NCBI GenBank assembly: GCA_017475185.1
Contig: JAFVGB010000002.1
Location: forward strand, 62,001 to 126,000
Length of the DNA stretch: 64,000 nucleotides
Origin: Clostridia bacterium
GTDB taxonomy: Bacteria > Bacillota_A > Clostridia > TANB77 > CAG-508
Direction: 5' to 3'
The translations under genes were made by a program, and so were the position numbers. Of this stretch, positions 41,773 through 50,851 are shown piece after piece. The notes under the pieces were generated by a model. It had not been told where the DNA came from. It did no database searches and was given only the letters and a program-made list of their open reading frames with translations. The first letter of the stretch is position 1; each line of letters begins with the position of its first letter.

Positions 41773-42663
41773 CTATCCAATACTTTTAACTACACCTTTA
41801 ACAGCAACAACACGTCCACCTTTTGCACTCTTACCAGTATCAGCTAATGCACCAGTACCATAGTTAGTAAATGAAACATTACCATCTGCCGTCAATCCAG
41901 CTTTGCATTTTGTTTTACCCTTAATTTCAAGATTTCCTGTAATTGTAGTATCTTTTGTATCTATAGTAGCTTTCTTTTTTTCAAGAGTAATTGTAGAATT
42001 ATCACCACATTTAACAATAGCTTTTTCTTTAGTAATTTCTACACTTGTATTGTCTTTACTATCATCATTATTTTCATTTGGTTTTTTAGTTGTTTCTTCA
42101 TATATTCTATTTTCTGCAACTTTTCCTGTTGTAATTTTAGCTGATTCTGTTACTTTTACTTCTGCTTTTTTACATTCAATTTTAACATCTTCTTTTACAT
42201 GAATAATTATATGATTTGCTCTATCTACAACTAAATCTAAATCCCCATTCATAAGTAATTCGAAGGCTTTTTGTACTTTATCTAATCCAATAAATTGTTT
42301 ATCTTTACCATAAATACCCCAAGTTTTTAAATATGGATCATCTTCTTTTGGGGATATGTTATCTACTTTTTTATATAAACTACCTAAGTATACTAATGAA
42401 TTAGGATCATTTGCAATACATAACACTAATACTTTCGAATCTTTTTCTGGTAAACAATGACTTATAGATGTATCATCTTTAATTCCAAGAAATGTAGAAT
42501 CTAATCTTGCTGCCCATGGTAAATCTCCATCCGCAATATTATCATGTAATCCTTCTATTTTTACTTTTACTCGATAATTATAATCTGGATCTTTATTATC
42601 TTTCACAGTAGCAATAAAGAATGGATTTGTAAAATAGTTATCTGCTGGATTTTCAACAAACAT
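41773..42663 (-). CDS. Baseplate spike protein (gp5-like OB domain and beta-helix), 296 aa
   Basis: Residues 1-105 look like the OB-fold domain of T4 gp5 / Gp138-type spikes (NPFFIATVKDNKDPDYNYRV, DGDLPWAARL, KDSKVLVLCIANDPNSLVYLGSLY). The remainder has short valine and isoleucine strands alternating with Lys and Thr (VKIECKKAEVKV, TTITGNLEIKGKT), as in the trimeric needle. There is no lysozyme domain, unlike T4 gp5. The ATG overlaps the hub gene stop as TAATG. Confidence 0.82.
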   Translation of the reverse strand: MFVENPADNYFTNPFFIATVKDNKDPDYNYRVKVKIEGLHDNIADGDLPWAARLDSTFLGIKDDTSISHCLPEKDSKVLVLCIANDPNSLVYLGSLYKKVDNISPKEDDPYLKTWGIYGKDKQFIGLDKVQKAFELLMNGDLDLVVDRANHIIIHVKEDVKIECKKAEVKVTESAKITTGKVAENRIYEETTKKPNENNDDSKDNTSVEITKEKAIVKCGDNSTITLEKKKATIDTKDTTITGNLEIKGKTKCKAGLTADGNVSFTNYGTGALADTGKSAKGGRVVAVKGVVKSIG

Positions 42664-43898
42664 TAGTAACTCCCACTTTTTTTAGCATCAGCGTTTAAAC
42701 CTTGCATAACTAATCCTACATATGAGCTTACATAACCTGGACTAATTTCAATCACATGTGAATTAACCATAGCTTTTCCTGTTAATAGTTTAAATGTAAT
42801 ATCACCTTCATTTTTTTCATTATATGTATAAATATATTGAACATTTAAAACATCAGCTATATTAATAGGTTGCATAAATTGACAATAAGCTTCTAGCTGT
42901 GTTGCAAATCCCGCTAATACTCTAGTATTTTGTCTAGGCGCTTGATAGTATTGTTTATAAGTATTACCAAAATTAAATCCTGGCCAAATTGTAGCTAAGC
43001 CTTGTGATAATTCTTTATTGATATTACAACATCCACCACCATTACAACATGTTGTTTTACAACACTCTGCATTTTTATTTTTATATTCTTTTAACTCAAA
43101 ATATACATCTTTTCCACCATATCCATTATATTTTAAGTTATTTAATCCATTTTTAATATCTGTAGAAATAGTTGTATATGTAAAAGCACTTACTGAATTT
43201 GTATCTTCTGTACCTTTTCGAGTACCACCTGGCCCAGGAGATGGTATAAATAATTTATTACAATTGCCAGAACTACAACTTCCATTAAATGCTGTAATTA
43301 TATTTTTATAAATTAATTTTTTATTTCGTGTTACACACCAAAAAATACCAGAAGTACCATCAATATAACCATATTTAGCCATATATTTTATAAAATCTCT
43401 AGCATTTTTTTCGCCAGCAATCCACAACTGATTATCTGATGTTCCATCCTTATCACATTCTAATCCACAAGCTCCAGCTATTTTACATACTATTTCACTA
43501 GTATTTGCTTTAGCATTATATTGATTACCATCTTCAAATAATTTATAACAATCAAAAATACCATAAATTATACAATGTATAAAAGGACCTTGTGTTTCAA
43601 TTTCTTCTACACCAGATAATCTAAATGTATAAGTTTCATTTAATTCAAATAAATTAAAATCAGGTACTGTATTTATTTGAATTATAATTTTTGTTCCATC
43701 ACTTAATATTTCAGCATTTTTATTTACATAATCTACTGGAATAGTTACATCTAATGCACAAGTGGGTATAATATCTTCAATACTTTCATAAATACTACAA
43801 GTTCGTATATTAATATATTTAGTTAACTCAGATGAACCTAAAGTTATACTAACCTGATAAATATCTGCTATTAAATTACTTAAAACTTCATCAGTCAT
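42663..43898 (-). CDS. Baseplate hub protein (gp27 / late control D-like)
   Basis: The 411-residue protein has the hub organisation: paired beta domains with CALDVTIPVDYVNKNAE and IKIIIQINT-type strands, then KIAGACGLECD and ARDFIKYMAKYGYIDGTSGIFWCVTRNKKL, typical of gp27/gpD folds. An insertion at about 275-295 contains six cysteines in three CC pairs (CCKTTCCNGGGCC), which is unusual. It lies directly upstream of the spike gene, its expected partner. Confidence 0.8.
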   Translation of the reverse strand: MTDEVLSNLIADIYQVSITLGSSELTKYINIRTCSIYESIEDIIPTCALDVTIPVDYVNKNAEILSDGTKIIIQINTVPDFNLFELNETYTFRLSGVEEIETQGPFIHCIIYGIFDCYKLFEDGNQYNAKANTSEIVCKIAGACGLECDKDGTSDNQLWIAGEKNARDFIKYMAKYGYIDGTSGIFWCVTRNKKLIYKNIITAFNGSCSSGNCNKLFIPSPGPGGTRKGTEDTNSVSAFTYTTISTDIKNGLNNLKYNGYGGKDVYFELKEYKNKNAECCKTTCCNGGGCCNINKELSQGLATIWPGFNFGNTYKQYYQAPRQNTRVLAGFATQLEAYCQFMQPINIADVLNVQYIYTYNEKNEGDITFKLLTGKAMVNSHVIEISPGYVSSYVGLVMQGLNADAKKSGSY

Positions 43899-43899
43899 A

Positions 43900-44301
43900 T
43901 TAATTTAACTCTACTATTCTATTTGTACTGTTAGATAAGCCATTTGATGTTTCAATAGTATTTGCCCATGCATCATTGATAGTATTTCGCATTTGTGATT
44001 GACCAGCAACGGAATATGAATAATTAGCTTCAATATCTTTTAATGGATTATCTAATCTATTAATCATCATAAACCACCACCATAAAGTTGGATCTGCTAT
44101 TAAAGTATGCATTGTTACTAAATCAGGATAATTTTCTTCATTTTCTGATACTAAATATAATTGATCATCTTCTAAATTGGTTTCATTGGCTACAAATTTT
44201 GTAAATAAATTATTTAATCCAGTATTTATATCTGTTACTGAAACATTATTTTGATCAACTACTCTTTCCTTAAAAAATGAACTAAATGTATATTCACTCA
44301 T
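43900..44301 (-). CDS. Baseplate wedge protein (gp53-like)
   Basis: I use the ATG at 44301 (MSEYTFSSFFKERVV) instead of the GTG fifteen bases upstream. The 133-residue protein has the gp53/LysM-less wedge pattern: YTFSSFF early, then YPDLVTMHTLIADPTLWWWFMMINRLDNPL, where the repeated Trp and NRL-NPL segment are typical, and a helical C-terminus. It is coupled to the tube-cap-like gene upstream. Confidence 0.8.
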   Translation of the reverse strand: MSEYTFSSFFKERVVDQNNVSVTDINTGLNNLFTKFVANETNLEDDQLYLVSENEENYPDLVTMHTLIADPTLWWWFMMINRLDNPLKDIEANYSYSVAGQSQMRNTINDAWANTIETSNGLSNSTNRIVELN

Positions 44302-44302
44302 T

Positions 44303-45385
44303 TTACTGTCCCACACTACTTAATGTTCTAGTAAGATCACCCGCTGCAGATGTTGTTGTATCTTGACCAACAGATTCTGCTACATTTCCATCTGATTTAC
44401 CGATAAATGTATTAAAAGTATCTTTTGCCCATTCAAAAATGCCGCTTGCATCAGTACTAAAATTTCCCATATTCTTTTGGTTTAATAACCATAACATTTT
44501 ACTATATGTTTTTGATGTTAAAGCTTCTATAGTACTAAATGTAAGTGTTACATTTGCTAATAATGGAACTAGTCTAGAACTTCCAGAATTAGCATACTTT
44601 CTAATTAAAGCTTTTGTATTTGGATAAGTTACGTTTACTTGCTCTAATATACAATTATCTAACATAAACATACCACCAAGTTGTAAAGTAATATATCCTT
44701 GTGTTGGATTAAAATTAACACTTTTGCCTTCACCCCATGTAAAGGTATATTGTAGTGGAGATGGAGGAGGTACATAAAAACCGTATTTTCCAGATGTTTT
44801 TGGTAAACATAAAGAGCCTAAAAATTCTAAGCATTCTGTTAAATTAGTTGTTTTATATCTATCTGTACATCCACAATAATAACTGTCATCTAATACTGGA
44901 ATAGTTATAGTAAGCTTAAATGGATTTGTACCACTCCACACTTTAACTGATGTAAGTCTATTAATACCAGATGATAAATCTTGTGAATATTTACCTAAAA
45001 GTCCACTTCCACTTGCCATTTGTAAAATAGCATTCCAGATACCTGGTGAACCAAATCCACTTAAAGGAGCTTCCCATTGACTGCCTATACCATATTGTAC
45101 TTGATCCGGTAAGTTTGCTGTTATTAAATATGTACCGTCACCTTGTTCTTCTCCATGATTTAACATTCCACTAAATTTATTTACAAAAATTCGTGTTTGA
45201 TGAAATTGTCTGAAATTTCCATCTTTTCCTGCACCATTAATAGCAACATCAGATAAGTCAAATGATTTATGATGCGAAGTATTGGCTACACTTGCATAAT
45301 TAAGAGTATCTCCAGTATATACTCCTCCACCGTAACATCCTTCTGAAGAAAGTGAACAAACAGATTGTTTACCGCAGCATCCCAT
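44303..45385 (-). CDS. Tail tube cap / baseplate tube initiator-like protein, 360 aa
   Basis: The location between the tape measure and gp53-like genes, and the tube-like strands in the second half (LQLGGMFMLDNCILEQVNVTYPNTKAL, VPLLANVTLTFSTIEALTSKTY), suggest a gp48 or gp54 counterpart that starts the tube. The N-terminus is Cys- and Gly-rich (MGCCGKQSVCSLSSEGCYGGG) and there is a further CGC pair mid-protein. Sequence similarity to a specific family member was not clear. Confidence 0.65.
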   Translation of the reverse strand: MGCCGKQSVCSLSSEGCYGGGVYTGDTLNYASVANTSHHKSFDLSDVAINGAGKDGNFRQFHQTRIFVNKFSGMLNHGEEQGDGTYLITANLPDQVQYGIGSQWEAPLSGFGSPGIWNAILQMASGSGLLGKYSQDLSSGINRLTSVKVWSGTNPFKLTITIPVLDDSYYCGCTDRYKTTNLTECLEFLGSLCLPKTSGKYGFYVPPPSPLQYTFTWGEGKSVNFNPTQGYITLQLGGMFMLDNCILEQVNVTYPNTKALIRKYANSGSSRLVPLLANVTLTFSTIEALTSKTYSKMLWLLNQKNMGNFSTDASGIFEWAKDTFNTFIGKSDGNVAESVGQDTTTSAAGDLTRTLSSVGQ

Positions 45386-45396
45386 ATTCTTTTATC

Positions 45397-48300
45397 CTAT
45401 TTTACTAAACCTCGTTGTGTATTAATATTTTTATGTTTATTTGACCCATTAACGGATATTACATTTGTCGAAGGCTCTTGTTCTTTAATTAATTCATTTC
45501 TTTCACGATTAAGTTTTAAATTTTCTTCAAAATATTGTTTAAAGTTAATATCACCAAGTAATTCTAATAAGGCATCATAAACTTCTGTACTTTTTTCAAG
45601 ATTTGCTTTTTTAATTTCTCTTTGTTCTCTATTTAATGAATTATCTAAAGACATTTCTTCATTTTTAACTTCAACTGCTTCATTTACTTTTTCTAAATCA
45701 ATATCTTGTGTAGCGGCAGCTAATACAGCATCTTGTGTTGTATCTTTAGCCGCTGTACCCTTCTCATCTTCTTTTTTCTCTTCTCCCTTTTCATTTTCTT
45801 GATTTACATCTGGAGCACCTATTTGTATATTACCTTTTGATTTTTCTAAACTTGCATATTCATATAAATATACCAAATCTTTCATTTCTTGAGCATTAAA
45901 CGTATGACCATTTAATGTAAAAGATTGATTCTTAGCATCTAACTTAGCTCCTGGGTGATTTTTTTGGTATGCTAAAATACCATGCACCATATTTTTCATA
46001 CGTTCCATAGCATCTTTATCTGTTAAAGCTGCTTGAGCATATTTATCTAATTCAATCCAGTTACCTTTTATCTTTGCATAATGATCATTAGACCAAAACC
46101 AATGTTCATCAGTAACTTTATTACCACCTTTAGCTTCTAATTCTGCAATTTTATCTTTATCTGTAACGAATTTACCTTCTATTCTCTCTACAGCCTTAGC
46201 ATCTAAAATATTATGACCAGCATTTGCTTTTCTAGTTTTTTGAGCTTGCCATAACTGATTAATTCTTTCTTGACTATAACCTCTATCATCAATATTTGTT
46301 ATTTGACCAGTTTCTGCATCATAATGTACCAATCCAAATCCATCAATATATGCATCACCAGAAGAACCCATATCAAAAGCTAAATCTTCTTCTAAATATT
46401 TTTTAATTTCACTTTGTTCTTTATCTGCTAACTCTCTATATTCTGTATCCGCATCTGAAAATATATATGACATAACACCAGATAGACCACCACGATCATA
46501 TGCCATTTTTAATCCACCAAATGCTCTACCTATTGTATCTGTAAAAGTATTAAATGCAGATTGTACTTTATCCCAATTTAATACTAAAGATACCCCTGCT
46601 CCAACTGTAGCTCCAATTAATGCACCAATTAAGGCTCCTTGAAAACCTCCAGCTTTTAAACCTATACAAGCACCGGTAATCGTAGTACTTAACATAATTT
46701 CTTTAGTTAATGCACTTCTATCTTCATCATCTAATTGACCATTTATTAATTTTTTAAACTTAGTAGCCATATCTACAGCTAAACCAGCAACAGTAACTAC
46801 CCCAACTCCTATTAAAGCTCCCTTAACGCCACCATACTTAAAACCAAGTATTGCAGCTGGAATTGCTGTTGCTGCAGTTAATGCTCCAACTTCAATTGCT
46901 GTTAGTTTACTAAGATCTAAATTACCTTCTTCATCATGTAAAGCATCCCAACGTTGTTTTAATAACTTTATCCCTTCTATACCAAAAACAACGCCTGCCC
47001 CTATTAAAGCTCCTTTAACACCACCGACACTAAAGCCCATTGTTGCAGCTAATACTACTTTTTCTGTCATCGTAGCACTATTAAAAGCTTCTACAGCTGC
47101 ATCTGCCCAAGTAACCTCTTTATCACTACCAGCTTCTTTTTCTAATTTATTTTTAAATTTTACAATAGTACCTGCTATATATCCAACTGCTCCACCTAGC
47201 AAAGCACCTCTGATACCACCTATTTTTAAACCTAATCCACCACCAATAGCTAATCCAGTAAATTGCTCTAAACTAATGTTTATACCTTCTGGTTTATCTG
47301 GGCCATCATTGCCCATCATTTCATCCCATTTTTGTTTTAATACATCCCAATTTTTATAAATGGCAACAGCAGTACCTCCAAGTAGTGCTCCAGGTAAACC
47401 ACCAACCATGTAACCGACAACCATACCAGGAATAGCATCAGTTATTGCTTTTCCTAATAATTGAGCATTACCTTCACTAATTCCTAATTTTCCACTTAAA
47501 AAGTCAGAAATCCATTGTGTAGCTTTCTCTTTTAATTCTGGTAAAAATGCTAAAGCTGCTGCACTTAATAATCCAACAGTCATTAAAATTTTAGCTATAA
47601 CATCTTTCCAACTAAATTCAGGCTTACCTTCTTCTTCAACAGTTACTTTATTAGATTTTCCAATTAAATCTATTATTGTATCTAATTTTTTATATAATTT
47701 ATCATTTTTAGCATTGGCTGTAGCTTTAGTTTCTCCTTGTAATCCATATCCAGAATCATCGCCTCCACCACCAAAGCCTCCAAACAATTTTCCTATACCA
47801 TGACCAATATTTTTACCTGTGTTATAAATTCCACCAATTGCTTTAAAAGGTAAAAGTGCTACATCTTTAGCTAAACCAACAATTTCTTTTAATGGACCCC
47901 ATAAAGCTTGTAACATTACTGGATTAATTGCACCACCCGTAGCTACAGAAACTGCAGTAGCTGGTAAAAATCCACTAGCTGCTTTATCCATAGCTCTTTT
48001 AGATCTACTAGCTATACCATCATAAGGCATCCATTTATCATCATTTACATTGTTACTATGACTTCTTGATGAGCCCCCATATGATTTAGATCTTGTTTCT
48101 GTTCGACTAGATATTCTAGCACTTGTACCATCATCAGAATCTGTTTCAATTGTAGTTGAATTATGTTCTGTAGTAGTTACAAAATTACCATAAGCTTTTT
48201 TAAACTCTGCAATATTTCTATCTAAATTTTTATCAATTTTAATTAGCTGAGAAGATGAATTTTTAGCTTCTTGTATTTGATTGTTTTTAATAGTATTTGT

Positions 48301-48432
48301 AATATTAATTAATTCTTTTAAATTTTTATCAATAGATGTAGTAGTAGAAGTAGTCATTAGTGCATTATTACTTCTACCACTATCATTTACTGTATTAATT
48401 CTTGGTATTCTTATCTTTGTTGAGCTAGCCAT
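45397..48432 (-). CDS. Tape-measure-like tail protein with glycine-rich repeats, 1011 aa
   Basis: Residues about 150-640 contain repeated hydrophobic glycine-rich blocks such as GGIRGALLGGAVGYIAG, GGVKGALIGAGVV, GGVKGALIGVGVV and GGFQGALIGALIGATVG. Each is preceded by a W-D type turn (NWDVLKQKWDEM). The N- and C-terminal parts are charged and helical. Tape measure proteins set tail length and can form membrane channels at infection. Position between chaperone-like genes and tube-cap gene is as expected. It is the longest helical, membrane-prone protein in the tail block. Confidence 0.78.
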   Translation of the reverse strand: MASSTKIRIPRINTVNDSGRSNNALMTTSTTTSIDKNLKELINITNTIKNNQIQEAKNSSSQLIKIDKNLDRNIAEFKKAYGNFVTTTEHNSTTIETDSDDGTSARISSRTETRSKSYGGSSRSHSNNVNDDKWMPYDGIASRSKRAMDKAASGFLPATAVSVATGGAINPVMLQALWGPLKEIVGLAKDVALLPFKAIGGIYNTGKNIGHGIGKLFGGFGGGGDDSGYGLQGETKATANAKNDKLYKKLDTIIDLIGKSNKVTVEEEGKPEFSWKDVIAKILMTVGLLSAAALAFLPELKEKATQWISDFLSGKLGISEGNAQLLGKAITDAIPGMVVGYMVGGLPGALLGGTAVAIYKNWDVLKQKWDEMMGNDGPDKPEGINISLEQFTGLAIGGGLGLKIGGIRGALLGGAVGYIAGTIVKFKNKLEKEAGSDKEVTWADAAVEAFNSATMTEKVVLAATMGFSVGGVKGALIGAGVVFGIEGIKLLKQRWDALHDEEGNLDLSKLTAIEVGALTAATAIPAAILGFKYGGVKGALIGVGVVTVAGLAVDMATKFKKLINGQLDDEDRSALTKEIMLSTTITGACIGLKAGGFQGALIGALIGATVGAGVSLVLNWDKVQSAFNTFTDTIGRAFGGLKMAYDRGGLSGVMSYIFSDADTEYRELADKEQSEIKKYLEEDLAFDMGSSGDAYIDGFGLVHYDAETGQITNIDDRGYSQERINQLWQAQKTRKANAGHNILDAKAVERIEGKFVTDKDKIAELEAKGGNKVTDEHWFWSNDHYAKIKGNWIELDKYAQAALTDKDAMERMKNMVHGILAYQKNHPGAKLDAKNQSFTLNGHTFNAQEMKDLVYLYEYASLEKSKGNIQIGAPDVNQENEKGEEKKEDEKGTAAKDTTQDAVLAAATQDIDLEKVNEAVEVKNEEMSLDNSLNREQREIKKANLEKSTEVYDALLELLGDINFKQYFEENLKLNRERNELIKEQEPSTNVISVNGSNKHKNINTQRGLVK

Positions 48433-48434
48433 AT

Positions 48435-48689
48435 CTATCTAAAACTATTCTTTTGTTGTTGTTCATTACGTTTCTTTTCTTCATCTACTAGATATTGAAT
48501 ATGTCTATTATAAAACCATTCAATATATTCCCATGGCATATTACAAAGATCATTGTATCCAATTTTTAAATTATTTATAATCCACCATTCTCTTTCGAGA
48601 ATATCATTTAGACTATATTGCTGAAAAGAAATCTTCGAGAGATAATGAATATCCTCGAACCTCCTCTTTTCCACATTTTGGACATACAA
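48435..48689 (-). CDS. Tail assembly chaperone second part (gp51-like), 84 aa, possible frameshift product
   Basis: This frame overlaps the end of the gp26-like gene by 77 nt in the -1 register and lies just upstream of the tape-measure gene. Its ATG has no ribosome site, while a strong AGGAGG (48665-48660) lies inside the overlap. The order matches the tail chaperone pairs of many phages, in which a -1 frameshift fuses the second part to the first. The end (MPWEYIEWFYNRHIQYLVDEEKK) is helical and charged. It may be translated independently instead. Confidence 0.62.
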   Translation of the reverse strand: MYVQNVEKRRFEDIHYLSKISFQQYSLNDILEREWWIINNLKIGYNDLCNMPWEYIEWFYNRHIQYLVDEEKKRNEQQQKNSFR

Positions 48690-49365
48690 CTGTCATTTCT
48701 TCTCTAACACCCCAAATATTATCAGTAAACCATTTTTCAATTGCTACAATATCTGATGCTGTTAAAGTGCCATCTTCAGCTAATTTATACATTTCAAATA
48801 ATGATTTATTACCTTTAATTAAACACAAGTCTAATAAAAGTAATCTAGTCATAGTATCATTACCATCTAATCTATTTGCTTTAATAAAATCATCAATTTC
48901 AAGATCATCTTTAATAATTTTATTACGTATATCTACTTCACCTAAATTATCTAATGTAATTTTACGTGTTAAATTTGGTAAATCATCAGGTGTATTAATA
49001 ATCATATCACCAATATTCAATTCTTTTTCAATACGTTCATTACATGGTTTATGTTCAATTTCATCATATCCTTTACACTTAAAAATAAGTTTTATTGGAT
49101 ATTTTTCATATGTTGTAAATCTAATTTTATAAAGAATATATTGAATATCAAACCAATATAATTCTTCAAATGTCATTTCTGGATTATCTATTGAAATAAG
49201 CTTTTTAATAAAATTAATATAATCTCTATTTGTTTTTTGTTCTTTTTGAGATAAACTTAAAATAAACTTTTGTTCAATAGGTGTGATTCGACGTACACTA
49301 ATACTAAATTCTTTATCATAAAGAATTTTTCCTGGTAAATCGATCGCATAATATTCTTGTGGCAT
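48613..49365 (-). CDS. Baseplate hub assembly / tail chaperone protein (gp26-like)
   Basis: The 250-residue protein resembles T4 gp26-type proteins: ISVRRITPIEQKFILSLSQ, then FDIQYILYKIRFTTYEKYPIKL and paired cysteines (KCKGYDEIEHKPC). A second zinc-like pair occurs at the end (VCPKCGKEE). AAAGGAG precedes the ATG. It sits between the tube-like and tape-measure genes. Confidence 0.75.
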   Translation of the reverse strand: MPQEYYAIDLPGKILYDKEFSISVRRITPIEQKFILSLSQKEQKTNRDYINFIKKLISIDNPEMTFEELYWFDIQYILYKIRFTTYEKYPIKLIFKCKGYDEIEHKPCNERIEKELNIGDMIINTPDDLPNLTRKITLDNLGEVDIRNKIIKDDLEIDDFIKANRLDGNDTMTRLLLLDLCLIKGNKSLFEMYKLAEDGTLTASDIVAIEKWFTDNIWGVREEMTVVCPKCGKEEVRGYSLSLEDFFSAI

Positions 49366-49376
49366 AAATTTCTCCT

Positions 49377-50099
49377 TTATTGATTTTTATATACTTTTTC
49401 AATATCATAACTAGTAACTGAATAATCTTGTTGCATAATACCAGTAATAGCTTTATCCACAAGACTATATGGATTAGTTACAGTTTCTGATATAATAGAA
49501 CTATTAACGTTCATTTGATTATAAACAACTTTATCACACTTAAATCTTTGATTGATTGTAATTCTTTTTGGTGAGTCTTTATAATCTAATTTATATTGAT
49601 CTTGTACTGTAGGAAATGCTCCAACTATAGTAAAATGCATTGCTGCTGGTAATACTGTTCCAATATTTCCAGGCCCATAAAAATATACTTCTATATTTTT
49701 TTTATAATTACACATAGAATTATAATATTCACCATCTTTATTGTATACTAAACCACGCCATGCTGCTAAATATGCTTGAGTTAACATACCTGCAGAAACA
49801 TACATTGTAATATTAACTTCATCAAAATTTTCAATATCTGAAGGTAAATTTACCCAACCTGTACGAATACGTCTTGTATCTGTTTTAAATTTTAATGTAC
49901 CAAAACTAATACCTTCTACAATTGGTTGATATGATCCTAAACCAGCAGCTGTTGCAAATTTACTAAGAAAACTTGAATCTATATTATTAGAAGCATAGTT
50001 ATAAATATTCAATTTAGGCATAATTACTTCCCAACTATTATCAATAGCTGGATCTGGTAAGCAATCTACAGTTAATGCACTTTGAAAACGTAAACCCAA
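49377..50099 (-). CDS. Tail-tube-like protein with TTG start, 240 aa
   Basis: The start is a TTG preceded by TGGAG at correct distance; the next ATG is 25 codons in and lacks such a site. The core (FGTLKFKTDTRRIRTGWVNLP, then FDEVNITMYVSAGM) has the alternating strands of tube-fold proteins, and the end carries a polar helix. It is probably a tube paralogue, perhaps a terminator or connector. It follows another tube-like gene after 12 nt. Confidence 0.65.
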   Translation of the reverse strand: MGLRFQSALTVDCLPDPAIDNSWEVIMPKLNIYNYASNNIDSSFLSKFATAAGLGSYQPIVEGISFGTLKFKTDTRRIRTGWVNLPSDIENFDEVNITMYVSAGMLTQAYLAAWRGLVYNKDGEYYNSMCNYKKNIEVYFYGPGNIGTVLPAAMHFTIVGAFPTVQDQYKLDYKDSPKRITINQRFKCDKVVYNQMNVNSSIISETVTNPYSLVDKAITGIMQQDYSVTSYDIEKVYKNQ

Positions 50100-50111
50100 A
50101 GTAATTCTCCA

Positions 50112-50801
50112 TTATAACTTATTTAAATTTGGTACCCAATCTAAACTTTTATCAATAACACTACCAACACTATTTGCAGCTTTAGTTAAAGTATTATTTA
50201 CAGTCGGTATCAAAGAATATGAATTGTCAGCAAAGAAATCATAATTAAAATCAATAGAAACATCAATTGCTTTTGAACTACTTGGATCTAATTCACCAAC
50301 TTGATAACCTATTGGATATACATTTTTTAACCAAATAGTTCTTCTACCTAATTTTTTACCAGTACGCGGATCTATAACATGCCCACCTAATTCAATAGAT
50401 GCAATAGTTGAATATAAAATACTTGGTAATCTAGTACCTGCAATATTAGCATGAATTAAATCACACCATGCTTGTATAATATTTAATACACTACCTTCAA
50501 AATCTTCAGTAACTCTTACTTTCCAAACACCAGATTTATTCTGAATAGTACCCCATTTTTTTCTATGTCCACCTAAAATTAATTCTGCTTGATTTACTTT
50601 TGTTCCAGGATAAGAATATGAAGTGCAACGTAATCTTAATTCTTTAGCTGTAGCACAAGCTTCATTTCCAGAAATTTTACCTAATATTTGTTGCTCTAAT
50701 TTGGCTAAAAGTAAACCTGGAGTATCACAAATAACAAATTCTACTTGCGACTGTTTAATTGGATCCTTTAATCCTCTAATTTCACTTAATTGTCTTAACA
50801 T
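50112..50801 (-). CDS. Tail-tube-like protein, 229 aa
   Basis: It matches the protein at 13323-13874 in order and motif: LSEIRGLKDPIKQSQVEF, ELRLRCTSYSYPGT, a GGHRKKWGTIQNKSGVWKVRVTEDFEGS core and SSSKAIDVSIDFNYDFF end. The loop after the second strand is longer. As a second tube-fold copy it may form the tube end or baseplate-proximal ring. No clear ribosome site precedes the ATG. Confidence 0.7.
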   Translation of the reverse strand: MLRQLSEIRGLKDPIKQSQVEFVICDTPGLLLAKLEQQILGKISGNEACATAKELRLRCTSYSYPGTKVNQAELILGGHRKKWGTIQNKSGVWKVRVTEDFEGSVLNIIQAWCDLIHANIAGTRLPSILYSTIASIELGGHVIDPRTGKKLGRRTIWLKNVYPIGYQVGELDPSSSKAIDVSIDFNYDFFADNSYSLIPTVNNTLTKAANSVGSVIDKSLDWVPNLNKL

Positions 50802-50844
50802 ATTATATCATAAAAGGGGAAATTGTATTTTTTAATATATTATG

Positions 50845-50851
50845 TAGAACT
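50845..50851 (-). promoter_or_regulatory. GTTCTA-type promoter motif
   Basis: The minus strand reads ATAAATAAGTTCTACATAAT, about 44 nt upstream of the tube-like gene at 50801 and overlapping the stop of the gene before it. Confidence 0.5.

Noticed and set aside
41903..43311. Plus-strand frames opposite spike and hub genes
   Set aside because: They are antisense shadows; leucine and phenylalanine-rich translation and no ribosome site.
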